The notes: a model not told the origin generated them from the letters alone. Positions 1 through 9,408 are shown, counted from the stretch's first letter. The stretch: DNA of 64,000 bases from Betaproteobacteria bacterium (GCA_009693235.1 SHXR01000012.1:1-64000); one strand, 5' to 3'. Program-made: numbers and translations.

Positions 1-293
1 AAGAAGTTGGAACAAATGAAGTTATGGAGTTGAACATGGGCACTGACAGGTGGCCAACCAATGAGGGCGCGCGTTAGCGCGACCTTTCAAGCCGCTTTGA
101 GCGGCTCACATTTTGAAAGCCCCCGGCTTTGCCGGGGGATGGTTACTCAAGCCCGTTCCATTCATAGCTCGGGCATCGGTTTGTCAATCCGGTCAATGAA
201 TTGGAGTCCAGGCTTCGGATCGCGCGCGTGTCGCGTGGGCTCTGAATTTCGTCTCATTGACCGGGATGGTGGAGAGTGTCGGCTTAAGTAAGG
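1..293. other. Non-coding left edge with hairpins
   Basis: No gene could be supported here. Frame 3 is open from the window edge to a TAG at 75-77 and could be the tail of a gene lying outside, but it is too short to judge. The stretch holds a nested inverted repeat at 84-119, a GC-rich hairpin at 120-138, and then unstructured sequence. The longer open frames that begin here run into the antisense of the TRAP binding protein gene and were not accepted. Confidence 0.5.
84..138. repeat. Nested and tandem hairpins, possible end of an IS200/REP-like element
   Basis: An outer inverted repeat (CTTTCAA at 84-90, TTGAAAG at 113-119) encloses a 6-bp hairpin at 91-105 with a TTG loop. Immediately after it lies an 8-bp perfect stem at 120-127/131-138 with a TTT loop. 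Two neighbouring imperfect palindromes of this kind are typical of subterminal hairpins of IS200/IS605-type or REP elements. No transposase is present, so this is an inference. The hairpins could instead end transcription of a gene beyond the window edge, although no T-run follows them. Confidence 0.35.
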
Positions 294-312
294 GGCGTTC
301 GGCTCGAACGCC
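294..312 (-). terminator. Hairpin downstream of the first TRAP binding protein gene
   Basis: A perfect 8-bp stem (294-301 with 305-312) and 3-nt loop lies 35 bases past the stop of the minus-strand TRAP binding protein gene. The following minus-strand sequence has only a weak T-rich stretch, so it is a probable but not classic intrinsic terminator. Confidence 0.45.
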
Positions 313-346
313 GAGGTCTAACCGAGCATCGTGCGCCGCTCAAGCC

Positions 347-1309
347 TTAATCCAGCCCCTTCGATTTCGCAAACGCGCGCAGCTCGTCGATGTCTTTCTT
401 GTGTTTGGATGCGCTCATTTCCCAGATGCTGTCGGCGAATACGCGCTGCACCTTCGCGGCTTGTTCGGGTCCCATTTGCACGATGGTCATGCCCTTTGCC
501 AAGAGTTCACGCTCTTCATTGGCTATGATGCCTTTCACCGTGTCAAACCAGCGCAGTTCTGCTTTGCGTGCTTCGTCGGTGAGAACTTTCTGATCGGCCG
601 CGCTGAATTTGCTCCAAGTGGCGAGATTGACGAGAATCGGAATCGTGCCGTAGCCAAACGCCGGACGGACGAGATGCTTCGACACCTCGTAATAGCGGTT
701 GTCGAGGACGCCGTAGGTCGGATAAGCGAATCCGTCCACCACACCTTTATCCAGCGCGGTGTAAATCTCACCGACTGGCATCGTCACCACCGAGGCGCCC
801 ATCATCCGGATCACGCCCGCATACGCCGGGTTGCCGCGGATCTTGCGTCCTTGCAGATCGCCCGTGGCGGTGAGCGGCTGGCGCACGACGAGTTGATAGC
901 CACCCTCCGGTGAGAACGCCACCGACAGCACCTTCAAACCGATGCGGTTGTACATCTTGTCGACCACATCGAAAATCCCGGAGGAGCGGCGCTGCTCAGG
1001 TGTCCCGCCCAGCGCATCGAGCGAACCAAGAATCGATGTGGTGCCGAAGTGATAGACGCCATGCGTGAAAAGGAACTGGAAGGCGCCCGACGCCACCGGC
1101 TGCAGTTGTTCAAACGCCGGTACGGTTTCCGGTCCGCTGATGATGAACTTAATGCGTCCACTGGAGGCCGCTTCCACCGCTTTCATGTACGGTTCGGCGT
1201 ATTGCGGCACCTGCGGGCTGTTGCGGTCCCAGCCGTTCAACCAGCGATAGTCGGCTGCCACGACGTTCTGCGCGGCAATGAGCAGCGCCAGCATCAACAC
1301 TTTCTTCAT
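347..1309 (-). CDS. TRAP transporter substrate-binding protein (DctP family), copy 1
   Basis: This 320-residue periplasmic binding protein would capture an organic acid for a TRAP transporter. A signal peptide covers about residues 1-19 (MKKVLMLALLIAAQ start, cleavage near VVAA/DYRW). The family features QGRKIRG (the Arg that usually binds the ligand carboxylate) and ALDKGVVDG are visible. The start at 1309 was chosen because GGAGAGA lies just upstream; an upstream in-frame start at 1342 would add 11 non-signal residues. The gene directly upstream encodes a close paralogue sharing the block GPETVPAFEQLQPVASGAF. No DctQ or DctM membrane subunits are in the window, so the partner must be encoded elsewhere. 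The ligand is unknown. Confidence 0.88.
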   Translation of the reverse strand: MKKVLMLALLIAAQNVVAADYRWLNGWDRNSPQVPQYAEPYMKAVEAASSGRIKFIISGPETVPAFEQLQPVASGAFQFLFTHGVYHFGTTSILGSLDALGGTPEQRRSSGIFDVVDKMYNRIGLKVLSVAFSPEGGYQLVVRQPLTATGDLQGRKIRGNPAYAGVIRMMGASVVTMPVGEIYTALDKGVVDGFAYPTYGVLDNRYYEVSKHLVRPAFGYGTIPILVNLATWSKFSAADQKVLTDEARKAELRWFDTVKGIIANEERELLAKGMTIVQMGPEQAAKVQRVFADSIWEMSASKHKKDIDELRAFAKSKGLD

Positions 1310-1349
1310 GTCTCTCTCCAATGGTTCTATAGCCACTGCCAAGTGCTGG

Positions 1350-2309
1350 TCATAGTCCTTTTGATTTTGCGAATGCGCGCATCTCTTCGATATCCTTCTT
1401 CGATTTTTGCATCGACAGGTCCCAAAGGCCCTCGGCCCATGCGTCCTTCAGCTTGGCCTTTTGCGCGGCGCCCATCTCGACGATCTGCATGCCTTTGGCG
1501 ACGAGGGCCTTGTCTTCTTCGTCGGCGAGGCGGGCGTATTCCCGATACCAGATCGCCTCGTATTTCTTGCCGATGTCGGTGAGGATTTTTTTCTCAGTCT
1601 CGGAGAGCTTGTTCCATGCCTGCAGATTCATGAAAATCGGATTCATGTTGAAACCGAATGATGGTCTCAGCACATATTTTGCAACCTCATACCAGCGATA
1701 GTTGAGCGGCCCGATCACGGGCCATGCCGCACCATCGACCACGCCCTTATCGAGCGCTGTGTAGATCTCACCGGGCGGCATCTGCACCGGTGTTGCCCCG
1801 AGCATCCGGAAAACGGCCGTATAGCTTGGGGTGCCACGGATCTTGCGGCCCTGTAGATCGCCTGCCGGGCCCGGTGGCTGGCGCAGCAGAATGCCGTATC
1901 CGCCATCTGGGGTCATCGGCGAGGCGACCAGTTTGAGGCCAAGCTTCTGATAGTGCCGGTCGATCCACTCCAGAACGCCCGATGCGCGGCGTGCCTTTTC
2001 ATCCCCGCCGACCCCTTCAAACGCGGTCAGCACCGGCGTGGTACCGAAGTGGTAGGCGCCATGGGTGTAGAGAAAGTGGAACGCGCCGGAGGCCACCGGC
2101 TGCAACTGCTCGAATGCCGGTACCGTTTCCGGCCCGCTGTGAATGATCTTGATGCTGCCCTTCGAGGCCGCCTCGACCTCCTTGATGAAGGGTTCGATGA
2201 TGATCGGCATCGCCGGGTAATTTCTGTCCCAGCCGCTCAGCCAGCGATATTCAGCCGCAACGGCCGCTTGCGCCGCTAGCAGCAACGCCAGCATCAACAT
2301 TCGCTTCAT
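1350..2309 (-). CDS. TRAP transporter substrate-binding protein (DctP family), copy 2
   Basis: This 319-residue exported binding protein is paralogous to its downstream neighbour, from which it is separated by 40 bases, and the two are probably co-transcribed. A signal peptide (MKRMLMLALLLAAQ..., cleavage near AVAA/EYRW) is followed by the DctP fold, with QGRKIRGTPSY and YTALDKGVVDG as landmarks. The start at 2309 has GGAG ten bases upstream; the alternative at 2321 adds only MEMS. Tandem duplication followed by divergence suggests that the two proteins bind related but different ligands. As for copy 1, the membrane subunits are missing here. Confidence 0.88.
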   Translation of the reverse strand: MKRMLMLALLLAAQAAVAAEYRWLSGWDRNYPAMPIIIEPFIKEVEAASKGSIKIIHSGPETVPAFEQLQPVASGAFHFLYTHGAYHFGTTPVLTAFEGVGGDEKARRASGVLEWIDRHYQKLGLKLVASPMTPDGGYGILLRQPPGPAGDLQGRKIRGTPSYTAVFRMLGATPVQMPPGEIYTALDKGVVDGAAWPVIGPLNYRWYEVAKYVLRPSFGFNMNPIFMNLQAWNKLSETEKKILTDIGKKYEAIWYREYARLADEEDKALVAKGMQIVEMGAAQKAKLKDAWAEGLWDLSMQKSKKDIEEMRAFAKSKGL

Positions 2310-2530
2310 GCTCATCTCCATGGGGTGCGTTCTTGGTCGCGTTGTCGTTCAGAACCCCGGCACCAGCCGGGATGGGTTGTCTTGCCAAGCGGAGTCTACC
2401 TAGTTTGCGGAATTGAGAATACAGCGGCCCGCCTGGTCCATCCCGTGTGCAAACGGCTGCAAGTCGCCGTGGTTGCTTGTCTCATCGCATGGCCCGACAA
2501 TGCAGGTCTTCTCACCTTTCAAATCGCCCA

Positions 2531-4612
2531 ATGGCACCCTCTCCCTGGCGCATCGGCATCGATACCGGCGGCACGTTCACCGACATCGTCGCCGTGCATG
2601 GTGGCACCGGCCGCATGCTCGTCACCAAAGTCGCGAGCACCCCGGCTAATCCCACGCTGGGGCTCGTCAATGGGGTAACAGAGGTGATGCGCATCGCCGA
2701 CGAGCCGCTGGCAGCGGTGGCCACGCTTTCGCACGGGACGACGGTCGCGACGAACGCATTGTTGCAAGGTGCGATCGACGGACTTGGGCTCATCGTCACC
2801 GCAGGTTTTCGACACATCCTGGAGATTGCGCGCCAAGCGGTACCTGATGGTTACGGCAATTCGTACTTCTGGGTCAAGCCCGACCGGCTGGTGCCGCTCG
2901 ATCTCGTTCACGAAGTGGGTGGCCGTCTCAATTTTCGCGGCGAAGAATTGCGTCCGCTCGATGACAAGAGCGTTGCCGAAGCGGCCCACTTCTTCAAGCG
3001 CAAAGGCGTTCGTACCGTCGGCGTCTGCCTGATCCATTCGTACGCGAATCCAGCGCATGAGCGGCGTGTGCGTGACATTCTGCTCGCCGAATATCCAGAG
3101 CTGGTGATCTCGTTATCGTGCGAAGTGTTACCCGAATATCGTGAATACGAGCGTGCGGTCACGACCTTGGTCGATGCGTTTGTGAAGCCGCATATGAGTG
3201 TTTATCTACGTCGCATCCAAGATGAACTGGGCGCCGAGCTGGCCGGCAAGCCGTTTCTGGTCATGCAGTCATCGGGTGGTGTGATCAGCGCACAACAAGT
3301 TGTGCGTAAGCCGATTACCACCGCGCTGTCCGGGCCCGCGGCGGGTGCGCTCGGATGCTCGGTGGTTGCCAAGCTCGCCGGGTTCGATGATGTCGTGACG
3401 CTCGATGCAGGCGGCACCTCCACCGATATCTGTCTGATCGAAAAGGGCACTGCGCATCTCACCAATGGCTCGTCGATCGGACCGTTTCCAGTCCGTATCC
3501 CAATGATCGATATCGAGACGATCGGTACCGGTGGCGGTTCGATTGCTTGGCTATCGCGCGAGGGGCATCTCAAGGTCGGTCCCAAAAGCGCGGGTGCGGT
3601 GCCAGGTCCAATGTGTTATCCGAATGGTGGCGACCAGCCGACTATTACTGACGCGAACCTCGTGCTTGGCCGGATACCGCCGGCGCTGATTGGCGGCGGG
3701 ATTGCCCTCAATGCTGAACGTTCGCGCGCCGGCATCGCAGCGCTTGGTGAGCGTCTCGGCAAACGGATGTCGATCGAACAACTGGCGGAAGGCATTCTTG
3801 AAATCGCCAACTGGAATCAGGCCAATTGCATCCGGCAGATGACCATTCAAAAGGGTATCGACCCACGCCGGTTCGCGCTGCTTTCATTTGGCGGCGCGGG
3901 GCCCGCGCAATCACCGGCGGTGATGCGGTTGCTTGGCATGGCGTGCTGCATCGTGCCGTTCAATCCCGGTAACCTTTCCGCGTTCGGATTGCTCGCCGTC
4001 GATTGGCGTACCGATCACATCGCGACCCGCGTGACGCATGAAGACGCGATCAACGCGGTGACGGTGAACGAAGTGTTTACCCGGTTGGAACGCGAGGCAA
4101 CGGCAACCCTGGCGCGCGATGGCATTGATCCGGCGCGCTGCCGCACGGTGCGCGAAGCCGATCTGCGCTATGTCGGCCAATCGATGGAGGTGCGCGTGGC
4201 AGCGCCCGCCGGTGAGGTCGATGACCGTTTCATCCCGCGCCTCATCGAAGCCTTTCACGCCGCCCATCGCAAGGCCTTCGGCTATGACTACGCCGGTAAG
4301 CAAAAGCTTGAGTTGGTGAATTACTGCGTGTCGGGCTTTGGCATGATCGAGCGGCCCACGCTCCCGCAACTGGCGCCAATGCCGGGCGTGGTGCCGGCGC
4401 GCAAAGCGATGCGTAAAGTCTACTTTGAGGGTGCCTGGATAGAGACCCCAATCTATGATCGGGCGGTGTTGCCGGCCGCCCACCGCATCGAAGGCCCCTG
4501 TGTCGTCGAAGAATTCGGCTCGACGACGGTGGTGTGGCCCGGCCAATGGTTGGAGGTGGATGGTCACGGCATCATGCTGGTGCGCGAAAAAGTCACGGCG
4601 ATCAGGCCTTGA
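2531..4612 (+). CDS. Hydantoinase/oxoprolinase family subunit A (HyuA-like)
   Basis: This 693-residue protein of the HyuA/acetone carboxylase beta family is probably the ATP-binding subunit of an ATP-dependent cyclic amide hydrolase acting on N-methylhydantoin, 5-oxoproline or a related ring. The N-terminal GIDTGGTFTD phosphate-binding motif, the LSHGTTVATNALL block, the central LSGPAAGALG and DAGGTSTD mark the family. ATG 2531 was chosen because it places the ATP motif at the usual distance from the N-terminus; an earlier in-frame start at 2447 adds sequence unlike the family. The HyuB-like gene follows after 11 bases, so the two form one enzyme. Acetone carboxylase is less likely because its third subunit is absent. 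The substrate cannot be read from sequence. Confidence 0.88.
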   Translation: MAPSPWRIGIDTGGTFTDIVAVHGGTGRMLVTKVASTPANPTLGLVNGVTEVMRIADEPLAAVATLSHGTTVATNALLQGAIDGLGLIVTAGFRHILEIARQAVPDGYGNSYFWVKPDRLVPLDLVHEVGGRLNFRGEELRPLDDKSVAEAAHFFKRKGVRTVGVCLIHSYANPAHERRVRDILLAEYPELVISLSCEVLPEYREYERAVTTLVDAFVKPHMSVYLRRIQDELGAELAGKPFLVMQSSGGVISAQQVVRKPITTALSGPAAGALGCSVVAKLAGFDDVVTLDAGGTSTDICLIEKGTAHLTNGSSIGPFPVRIPMIDIETIGTGGGSIAWLSREGHLKVGPKSAGAVPGPMCYPNGGDQPTITDANLVLGRIPPALIGGGIALNAERSRAGIAALGERLGKRMSIEQLAEGILEIANWNQANCIRQMTIQKGIDPRRFALLSFGGAGPAQSPAVMRLLGMACCIVPFNPGNLSAFGLLAVDWRTDHIATRVTHEDAINAVTVNEVFTRLEREATATLARDGIDPARCRTVREADLRYVGQSMEVRVAAPAGEVDDRFIPRLIEAFHAAHRKAFGYDYAGKQKLELVNYCVSGFGMIERPTLPQLAPMPGVVPARKAMRKVYFEGAWIETPIYDRAVLPAAHRIEGPCVVEEFGSTTVVWPGQWLEVDGHGIMLVREKVTAIRP

Positions 4613-4623
4613 AGGAAACACCA

Positions 4624-6507
4624 ATGGACAACGCGTTGAATCCCCATCCCTGGCCCCGCCCGCCGGCGCGAACGCGGCCGATCGAAGTCGATCCGATCGT
4701 CCTGCAAATCGTGGAGGGCACGATCAATTCCATCGAGCGCGAGATCGAATACGCCATTGAGCGCACCGCGCGTTCACCGATGATTCGTGAAGCGCACGAT
4801 TACCGAGTAGGGCTGTTCGATCGCTATTGCCGCAAGCTCACCGGGCGCTCGTATTCGGCGATGCCAAATGCCGTGGTCCGCGATTACCCGCCGGAAACGA
4901 TGAAACCGGGTGATGTGTTCCTCATGAACGACACGTATCTCACGGAAGGCTCGATCGGGCATTTGCCCGATGTCTGTTCGACCGTGCCGGTATTCAACGA
5001 TGGTGTGGTCGTCGCGTACATTCAGGCATTCGGCCATCACGACGATATCGGTGGGCGCGTACCTGGGTCGATGCCGGGCACCGCGGTGTCGGTGTTTGAA
5101 GAAGGGCTGTCGATTCCGCCGATCAAGATCTATAGCGAAGGCGTGCGTAACGATGAGGCGCTAAAGATCGTGCGCCGTAATACACGCGTGCCGGAAATGC
5201 TCGAAGCCGATCTCGATAGCGAGATGCAATCGATCATGATGGGCGCGGCGCGTATGGGCGAATTGTTCACACGCTTTGGAACGGCTGTGGTCGAGGCGTG
5301 TTTTCAAGCGATTCTCGACAAATGCGCGAACATCTATCGCGATGAGCTGCTGCCCAAGATCCCCGACGGCGAATTCTCCTGGGAAGACTACGTCGAGCAT
5401 GATGGCGTGAGCGCCCCGCGCCTGCACAAGCTGGCACTCAAGATGACCAAGCGGGCCGGCAAGATCATCCTCGATTTCAACGGGACCGATCCGCAGTCGC
5501 CCGGGCCGATCAACTGGCCGGCCGACTATGCCGATGGCGCTTTTCTTTGTAAGTGGATTGCACCCATCCTGCGTAATCTCGCCGATTCGCCCGAGCGTGC
5601 CGCCGAAATCAGCGTAAACGAAGGCGTATGCGATGTGTTCGAAGTGATCTTTCCACCGAAAGGCACGTTGATTACGCCAGTTTGGCCGGCTGCCACCAAC
5701 GCGCGTTCGTTCGTCTTGCTGCGTTCATTGGGGCTGCTGGCAGGTGCGGTGGCGATCGCCAATGGCGGCAAGATGCCGGCCGATCAGGAGACGATTCGTT
5801 ATTCGGGTTTCTATGGCAAGGATTTGAACGGCGACCCGTTCCTCTCACGCGAAGTGTTAGGTGGTGGATCCGGTGGGCGCTCGTATGCCGATGGCAATGA
5901 TGCGATTCATATCGTGCCCGATTCGCGCAATCAGCCCGCCGAGTTCACCGAGAATCGTTTCCCGATTATCGTTGAGAAGCTTGCGCTGCGAACCGATTCC
6001 GGCGGCGCGGGCCTGCGCCGCGGTGGTCTTGGCTATGAAAAGCACTACCGGGTGCTGGTGGATTGCCACACCATCGTCACCGCAGATCGTGTGCGCCTCG
6101 GTTGTTATGGTGTGAATGGCGGCAAGGCGGGCCAACCGTTTTGTGTCACGGTCGATTTGCATGGCAAGCCAAAGGATCTCGGTGGCTTGGTCGACGGCGA
6201 ACCGCTGCGGGCAGGTCAAACGATGCGGGTGGTCACGACCGGTGGCGGTGGTTGGGGTGATCCGCTTGAGCGCGAGCCTGAGCTAGTGCACATCGATGTT
6301 GAGCAGGGCAAGGTGTCGCGCAAGGCGGCGCGTGACGACTACGGTGTCGTGTTGCGTGCGACGAAAGTGGGCGCAGAGTTGCGTGTCGACGGCAAGGCCA
6401 CGACAACACAGCGCGCGACGCTGCGCGCCAAACGGACCGGGCCGTTGCCGATGATCGATCGCGGCCCAGGTTATGAAAAGCTTAAAAAAGCGGTCGCTAA
6501 ATCGTAA
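4624..6507 (+). CDS. Hydantoinase/oxoprolinase family subunit B (HyuB-like)
   Basis: This 627-residue partner of the upstream HyuA-like subunit forms a cytosolic heteromeric amidohydrolase. Family landmarks are DPIVLQIVEGTINSIEREIE near the N-terminus, GDVFLMNDTYLTEGSIGHLPD-type sequence near residue 100, and a glycine-rich end (TTGGGGWGDPLERE) that closes HyuB proteins. The start at 4624 has AAGGAA just upstream and follows the HyuA stop directly; a start at 4534 would overlap hyuA and encode an atypical N-terminus. A Bug binding protein gene begins 9 bases downstream, so uptake and ring opening of the same compound may be coupled. Confidence 0.88.
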   Translation: MDNALNPHPWPRPPARTRPIEVDPIVLQIVEGTINSIEREIEYAIERTARSPMIREAHDYRVGLFDRYCRKLTGRSYSAMPNAVVRDYPPETMKPGDVFLMNDTYLTEGSIGHLPDVCSTVPVFNDGVVVAYIQAFGHHDDIGGRVPGSMPGTAVSVFEEGLSIPPIKIYSEGVRNDEALKIVRRNTRVPEMLEADLDSEMQSIMMGAARMGELFTRFGTAVVEACFQAILDKCANIYRDELLPKIPDGEFSWEDYVEHDGVSAPRLHKLALKMTKRAGKIILDFNGTDPQSPGPINWPADYADGAFLCKWIAPILRNLADSPERAAEISVNEGVCDVFEVIFPPKGTLITPVWPAATNARSFVLLRSLGLLAGAVAIANGGKMPADQETIRYSGFYGKDLNGDPFLSREVLGGGSGGRSYADGNDAIHIVPDSRNQPAEFTENRFPIIVEKLALRTDSGGAGLRRGGLGYEKHYRVLVDCHTIVTADRVRLGCYGVNGGKAGQPFCVTVDLHGKPKDLGGLVDGEPLRAGQTMRVVTTGGGGWGDPLEREPELVHIDVEQGKVSRKAARDDYGVVLRATKVGAELRVDGKATTTQRATLRAKRTGPLPMIDRGPGYEKLKKAVAKS

Positions 6508-6516
6508 GGGAACTAC

Positions 6517-7488
6517 ATGATGAAAATACGAATCGGCTGTTCGGCCATCGCGGCAATCATACTCTCGCTTACGACCGCTGCCGCGCTGGCGCAGGCGTTT
6601 CCCAACAAACCGGTGCGGATCATCGTGGCCTTCGCGCCGGGCGGTCCAATAGATGTGGTTGCGCGGCTGGTCGCCATCAAAATGCAAGAGTCACTTGGCC
6701 AAACGGTGATTGTGGAAAATCGCCCAAGTACCACCGGCAATATCGGTTCGGCCTTTGTTGCGAAGGCGCCCCCCGATGGCTATACGCTGCTCGCCAATTC
6801 AAGCGCATTCGCGGTCAACGTAACGCTCACGCCCAACGCCGGCTACGACGCAGAAAAGGAACTCGTTCCGTTGGTGCAGATCGCGACGCAGCCTAACCTA
6901 ATCGTGGTGCATCCAGGCATCAGCGCCAAGACCGTCGCCGAATTGATTGCGCTGGCAAAGACATCGAAACTTTCGTATGCATCCCCAGGTAATGGAACAA
7001 CGCCGCATCTCACGGCTGAGAACCTGTTTCGCACCTTGGCGAAGGTCAATGTGACGCATGTGCCCTACAAGGGCGCAGGTCCGGCAGCCGCGGCGGTGGT
7101 GGCGGGCGAACCGGAAATCGGCTCACTCGCGGTGACCGCACCGATTCCATTTGTGCGGAGTGGCCGACTGAGGGCGCTGGCGATATCGAGCACCAAGCGT
7201 CATCCCGCTTTGCCGGATGTGCCCACGCTGGTCGAATCCGGTTTTCCAACCATCCAGGACTACACCTGGGTGGGCCTCTTCGCGCCGACCGGCACCCCGG
7301 CTGATGCGATGCAGAAATTGAATGCCAGCGTCAACCGCGCGCTGCAACAACAAGACGTGCGCGAACGCCTGGAGTCGCTCCTGTTCGAGCCGATCGGCGG
7401 GACGTCAGAGCAGTTTGCCGACTATGTGAAGGTTGAAATCGTGAAGTGGGGCAAGGTGGTGCGGGACACCGGAGCAAAAGTGGATTGA
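6517..7488 (+). CDS. Bug/TctC-family periplasmic binding protein, copy 1
   Basis: This 323-residue tripartite tricarboxylate transporter receptor protein has a signal peptide ending near ALAQ/AFPNKP. Bug signatures are PVRIIVAFAPGG at the mature N-terminus, PPDGYTLLAN and VPYKGAGPA. Such proteins bind small acids or amides in the periplasm and many are orphans without TctA/TctB, as here. It starts 9 bases after the HyuB-like gene with AAGGGAA as ribosome-binding site. It ends by sharing bases with the TTG start of the ribokinase-like gene, so the four genes form an operon. ATG 6520 is an equally good start. Confidence 0.9.
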   Translation: MMKIRIGCSAIAAIILSLTTAAALAQAFPNKPVRIIVAFAPGGPIDVVARLVAIKMQESLGQTVIVENRPSTTGNIGSAFVAKAPPDGYTLLANSSAFAVNVTLTPNAGYDAEKELVPLVQIATQPNLIVVHPGISAKTVAELIALAKTSKLSYASPGNGTTPHLTAENLFRTLAKVNVTHVPYKGAGPAAAAVVAGEPEIGSLAVTAPIPFVRSGRLRALAISSTKRHPALPDVPTLVESGFPTIQDYTWVGLFAPTGTPADAMQKLNASVNRALQQQDVRERLESLLFEPIGGTSEQFADYVKVEIVKWGKVVRDTGAKVD

Positions 7489-8387
7489 GCTGCGTCGTCG
7501 GCAGCATCAACATCGACTTGGTGGCCCGGGTCGATCGATTTCCGCGCGCGGGCGAAACAGTGCTGGGGTGCGACCTGCGCCGGTTTCCTGGTGGTAAGGG
7601 CGCCAATCAAGCCGTCGCCGCAGCGCGACTCGGTGCGCCGACCACGATGATCAGTGCGGTCGGGGACGACGCCTTCGGTGCGGAGATGCGGGCCTTTCTT
7701 GCAACGATGAATGTGGAACGCGGCGCCGTCGTAACGCGGACTGATACGCCAACCGGCACTGCGCTCATCACCGTTTGCGCCGGGGAGAATTCAATCGTCG
7801 TGGTGCCAGGCGCCAACGCGTGCGTAACGCCCGAGTCGGTCACGGCCATCGACCTTCGCGCGGGCGACGTTCTGCTCTGCCAGCTTGAGGTGCCGATTCC
7901 AACCGTCAATGCCGCGATCGCTCGTGCGAACGCCCGCGGTGCACGAGCCATTCTGAACGCTGCGCCTGCGCTCACCGCAGCGGATGCCGCTTGCCAAGCC
8001 TGTGACATCCTGCTGGTCAATGAGGTGGAACTGGGCGTCTTCGCGGATGCGCTGATCGATGCCGACGCACCGATCCAGGCCATCTTCGCTTTGGCAACAC
8101 GCTTACTGGTCAAGGACGATCAAGCGATTATCGTTACGCTTGGCCGGCGTGGCGCGGTCGCACTGTCGCGGCACGGGTGGATTCATGAACCCGGGCGAAA
8201 TGTCGATGTCATCGACACGACCGGTGCGGGCGATTGCTTCTGCGGCGCGTTGGCGGCGTCTCTTGCAAGAGGTGCGGGCATGCAGGCGGCCGTCAAATTT
8301 GCCAATGCCGCCGCGTCGATCTGTGCGCAGCGTGCGGGTGCAGGCCCTGCCATGCCGACGTTGTCGGAAGTCGAAGCGTTGCTTTAG
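7485..8387 (+). CDS. Ribokinase-like PfkB-family sugar kinase
   Basis: This 300-residue kinase of the PfkB/ribokinase family transfers phosphate from ATP to a sugar or nucleoside. GGKGANQAVAAARLG near residue 37 (sugar-binding signature) and DTTGAGDCF near residue 245 (anion hole and catalytic Asp) are intact. I chose TTG 7485, which overlaps the upstream stop as TTGA and has GGAG ten bases before it. The ATG at 7446 would overlap the Bug gene by 43 bases and add a Gly-rich, non-homologous N-terminus. Ribose is an attractive substrate because a nucleoside hydrolase gene faces it just downstream, but this is inference. Confidence 0.85.
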   Translation: MSCVVGSINIDLVARVDRFPRAGETVLGCDLRRFPGGKGANQAVAAARLGAPTTMISAVGDDAFGAEMRAFLATMNVERGAVVTRTDTPTGTALITVCAGENSIVVVPGANACVTPESVTAIDLRAGDVLLCQLEVPIPTVNAAIARANARGARAILNAAPALTAADAACQACDILLVNEVELGVFADALIDADAPIQAIFALATRLLVKDDQAIIVTLGRRGAVALSRHGWIHEPGRNVDVIDTTGAGDCFCGALAASLARGAGMQAAVKFANAAASICAQRAGAGPAMPTLSEVEALL

Positions 8388-8401
8388 GCGTCGTAAGGCT
8401 C

Positions 8402-9352
8402 CTACGGATACGCTAGTAGCGTATCGATAACCAGATCGATCAGCGCCCGCGATTGCGCCGACAGCGCGACTCGCGCGTTCACACGCGTCGCCGCGGTAAT
8501 TTTCTGCGTCGAACCGGGCCGCACGCCGCGCAGATCGCACACCGTCATGCCCCGGGTATGCGTTCCGGCCAGTTCGACCCGCACCGAGGTATTGATATCG
8601 GTGATCAGTTCGGGCACTACATAAGGAATCAAGGCGCAGACATCATGCATCGGTGCAACGGTGAGTCCGTAAATGCGTTCCTGTCGATCAAGATAAAACG
8701 CCATGAGATTGGCGATGGTGCCGGCCACCTGTTTGCCGCTTTGCTTTAAGCGTTCGATATCGGCATGTGTGAAGCCGGTTTCGCGCGTCACGTTGTAGCC
8801 CATCATGCGGATCGGCGCGCCACACTCGAAGACGATGGCGGCCGCTTCCGGGTCGCAATACACGTTGAACTCCGCGGCGGGCGTAATGTTGCCCGTCGTC
8901 GTCGAGCCGCCCATGATGGTAATTTCGCGTAGCCATGAGGCAAGCCGCGGCTCGCGTTTGATAGCGGCGGCGAGGTTGGTCTCTGGTCCAACCAAGGCGA
9001 TCACCAGCTCCCCGCGGTGTTGGTAGGCCATCTCGATGATGAAATCGACGGCGTGTTGCGCAATGGGTTTGCGCGTCGGGGCCGGCAGCGTCGCGCCATC
9101 GAGTCCCGTCTTGCCATGTATCTCGGTGGCTTCATGCGCTTTGGCAACGAGCGGCTCACCACGACCGGCGGCCAGCGGCGCATCGATATTGGCAAGCGCC
9201 ATGACCGACAATGCATTGCGCGTGGTGTTCTCAAGCGATGCATTACCATGGACCGTCGTGACGCCGATCAGATCGAAGTGATGCGCGGCGAAAAGGAGCG
9301 CGACGGCGTCATCATGGCCTGGGTCGCAATCGACCAACATTTTGGTTTTCAT
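8402..9352 (-). CDS. Inosine/uridine-preferring nucleoside hydrolase family protein
   Basis: This 316-residue hydrolase cleaves the N-glycosidic bond of nucleosides to give base and ribose. The calcium-binding N-terminal motif DCDPGHDDAVALL is complete, as are NVYCDPEAAAIVFE in the middle and the catalytic-site MHD near the C-terminal third. No signal peptide is seen, so it is probably cytosolic. It converges on the ribokinase-like gene with a 14-base gap and is divergent from the mutarotase gene. Ribose release and phosphorylation could be linked. The base preference cannot be predicted. Confidence 0.88.
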   Translation of the reverse strand: MKTKMLVDCDPGHDDAVALLFAAHHFDLIGVTTVHGNASLENTTRNALSVMALANIDAPLAAGRGEPLVAKAHEATEIHGKTGLDGATLPAPTRKPIAQHAVDFIIEMAYQHRGELVIALVGPETNLAAAIKREPRLASWLREITIMGGSTTTGNITPAAEFNVYCDPEAAAIVFECGAPIRMMGYNVTRETGFTHADIERLKQSGKQVAGTIANLMAFYLDRQERIYGLTVAPMHDVCALIPYVVPELITDINTSVRVELAGTHTRGMTVCDLRGVRPGSTQKITAATRVNARVALSAQSRALIDLVIDTLLAYP

Positions 9353-9408
9353 GACACCTCGAATCTGCGATAGCCTTGTCGGATCATGCTGTTCATTCTC
9401 GCCCTATT

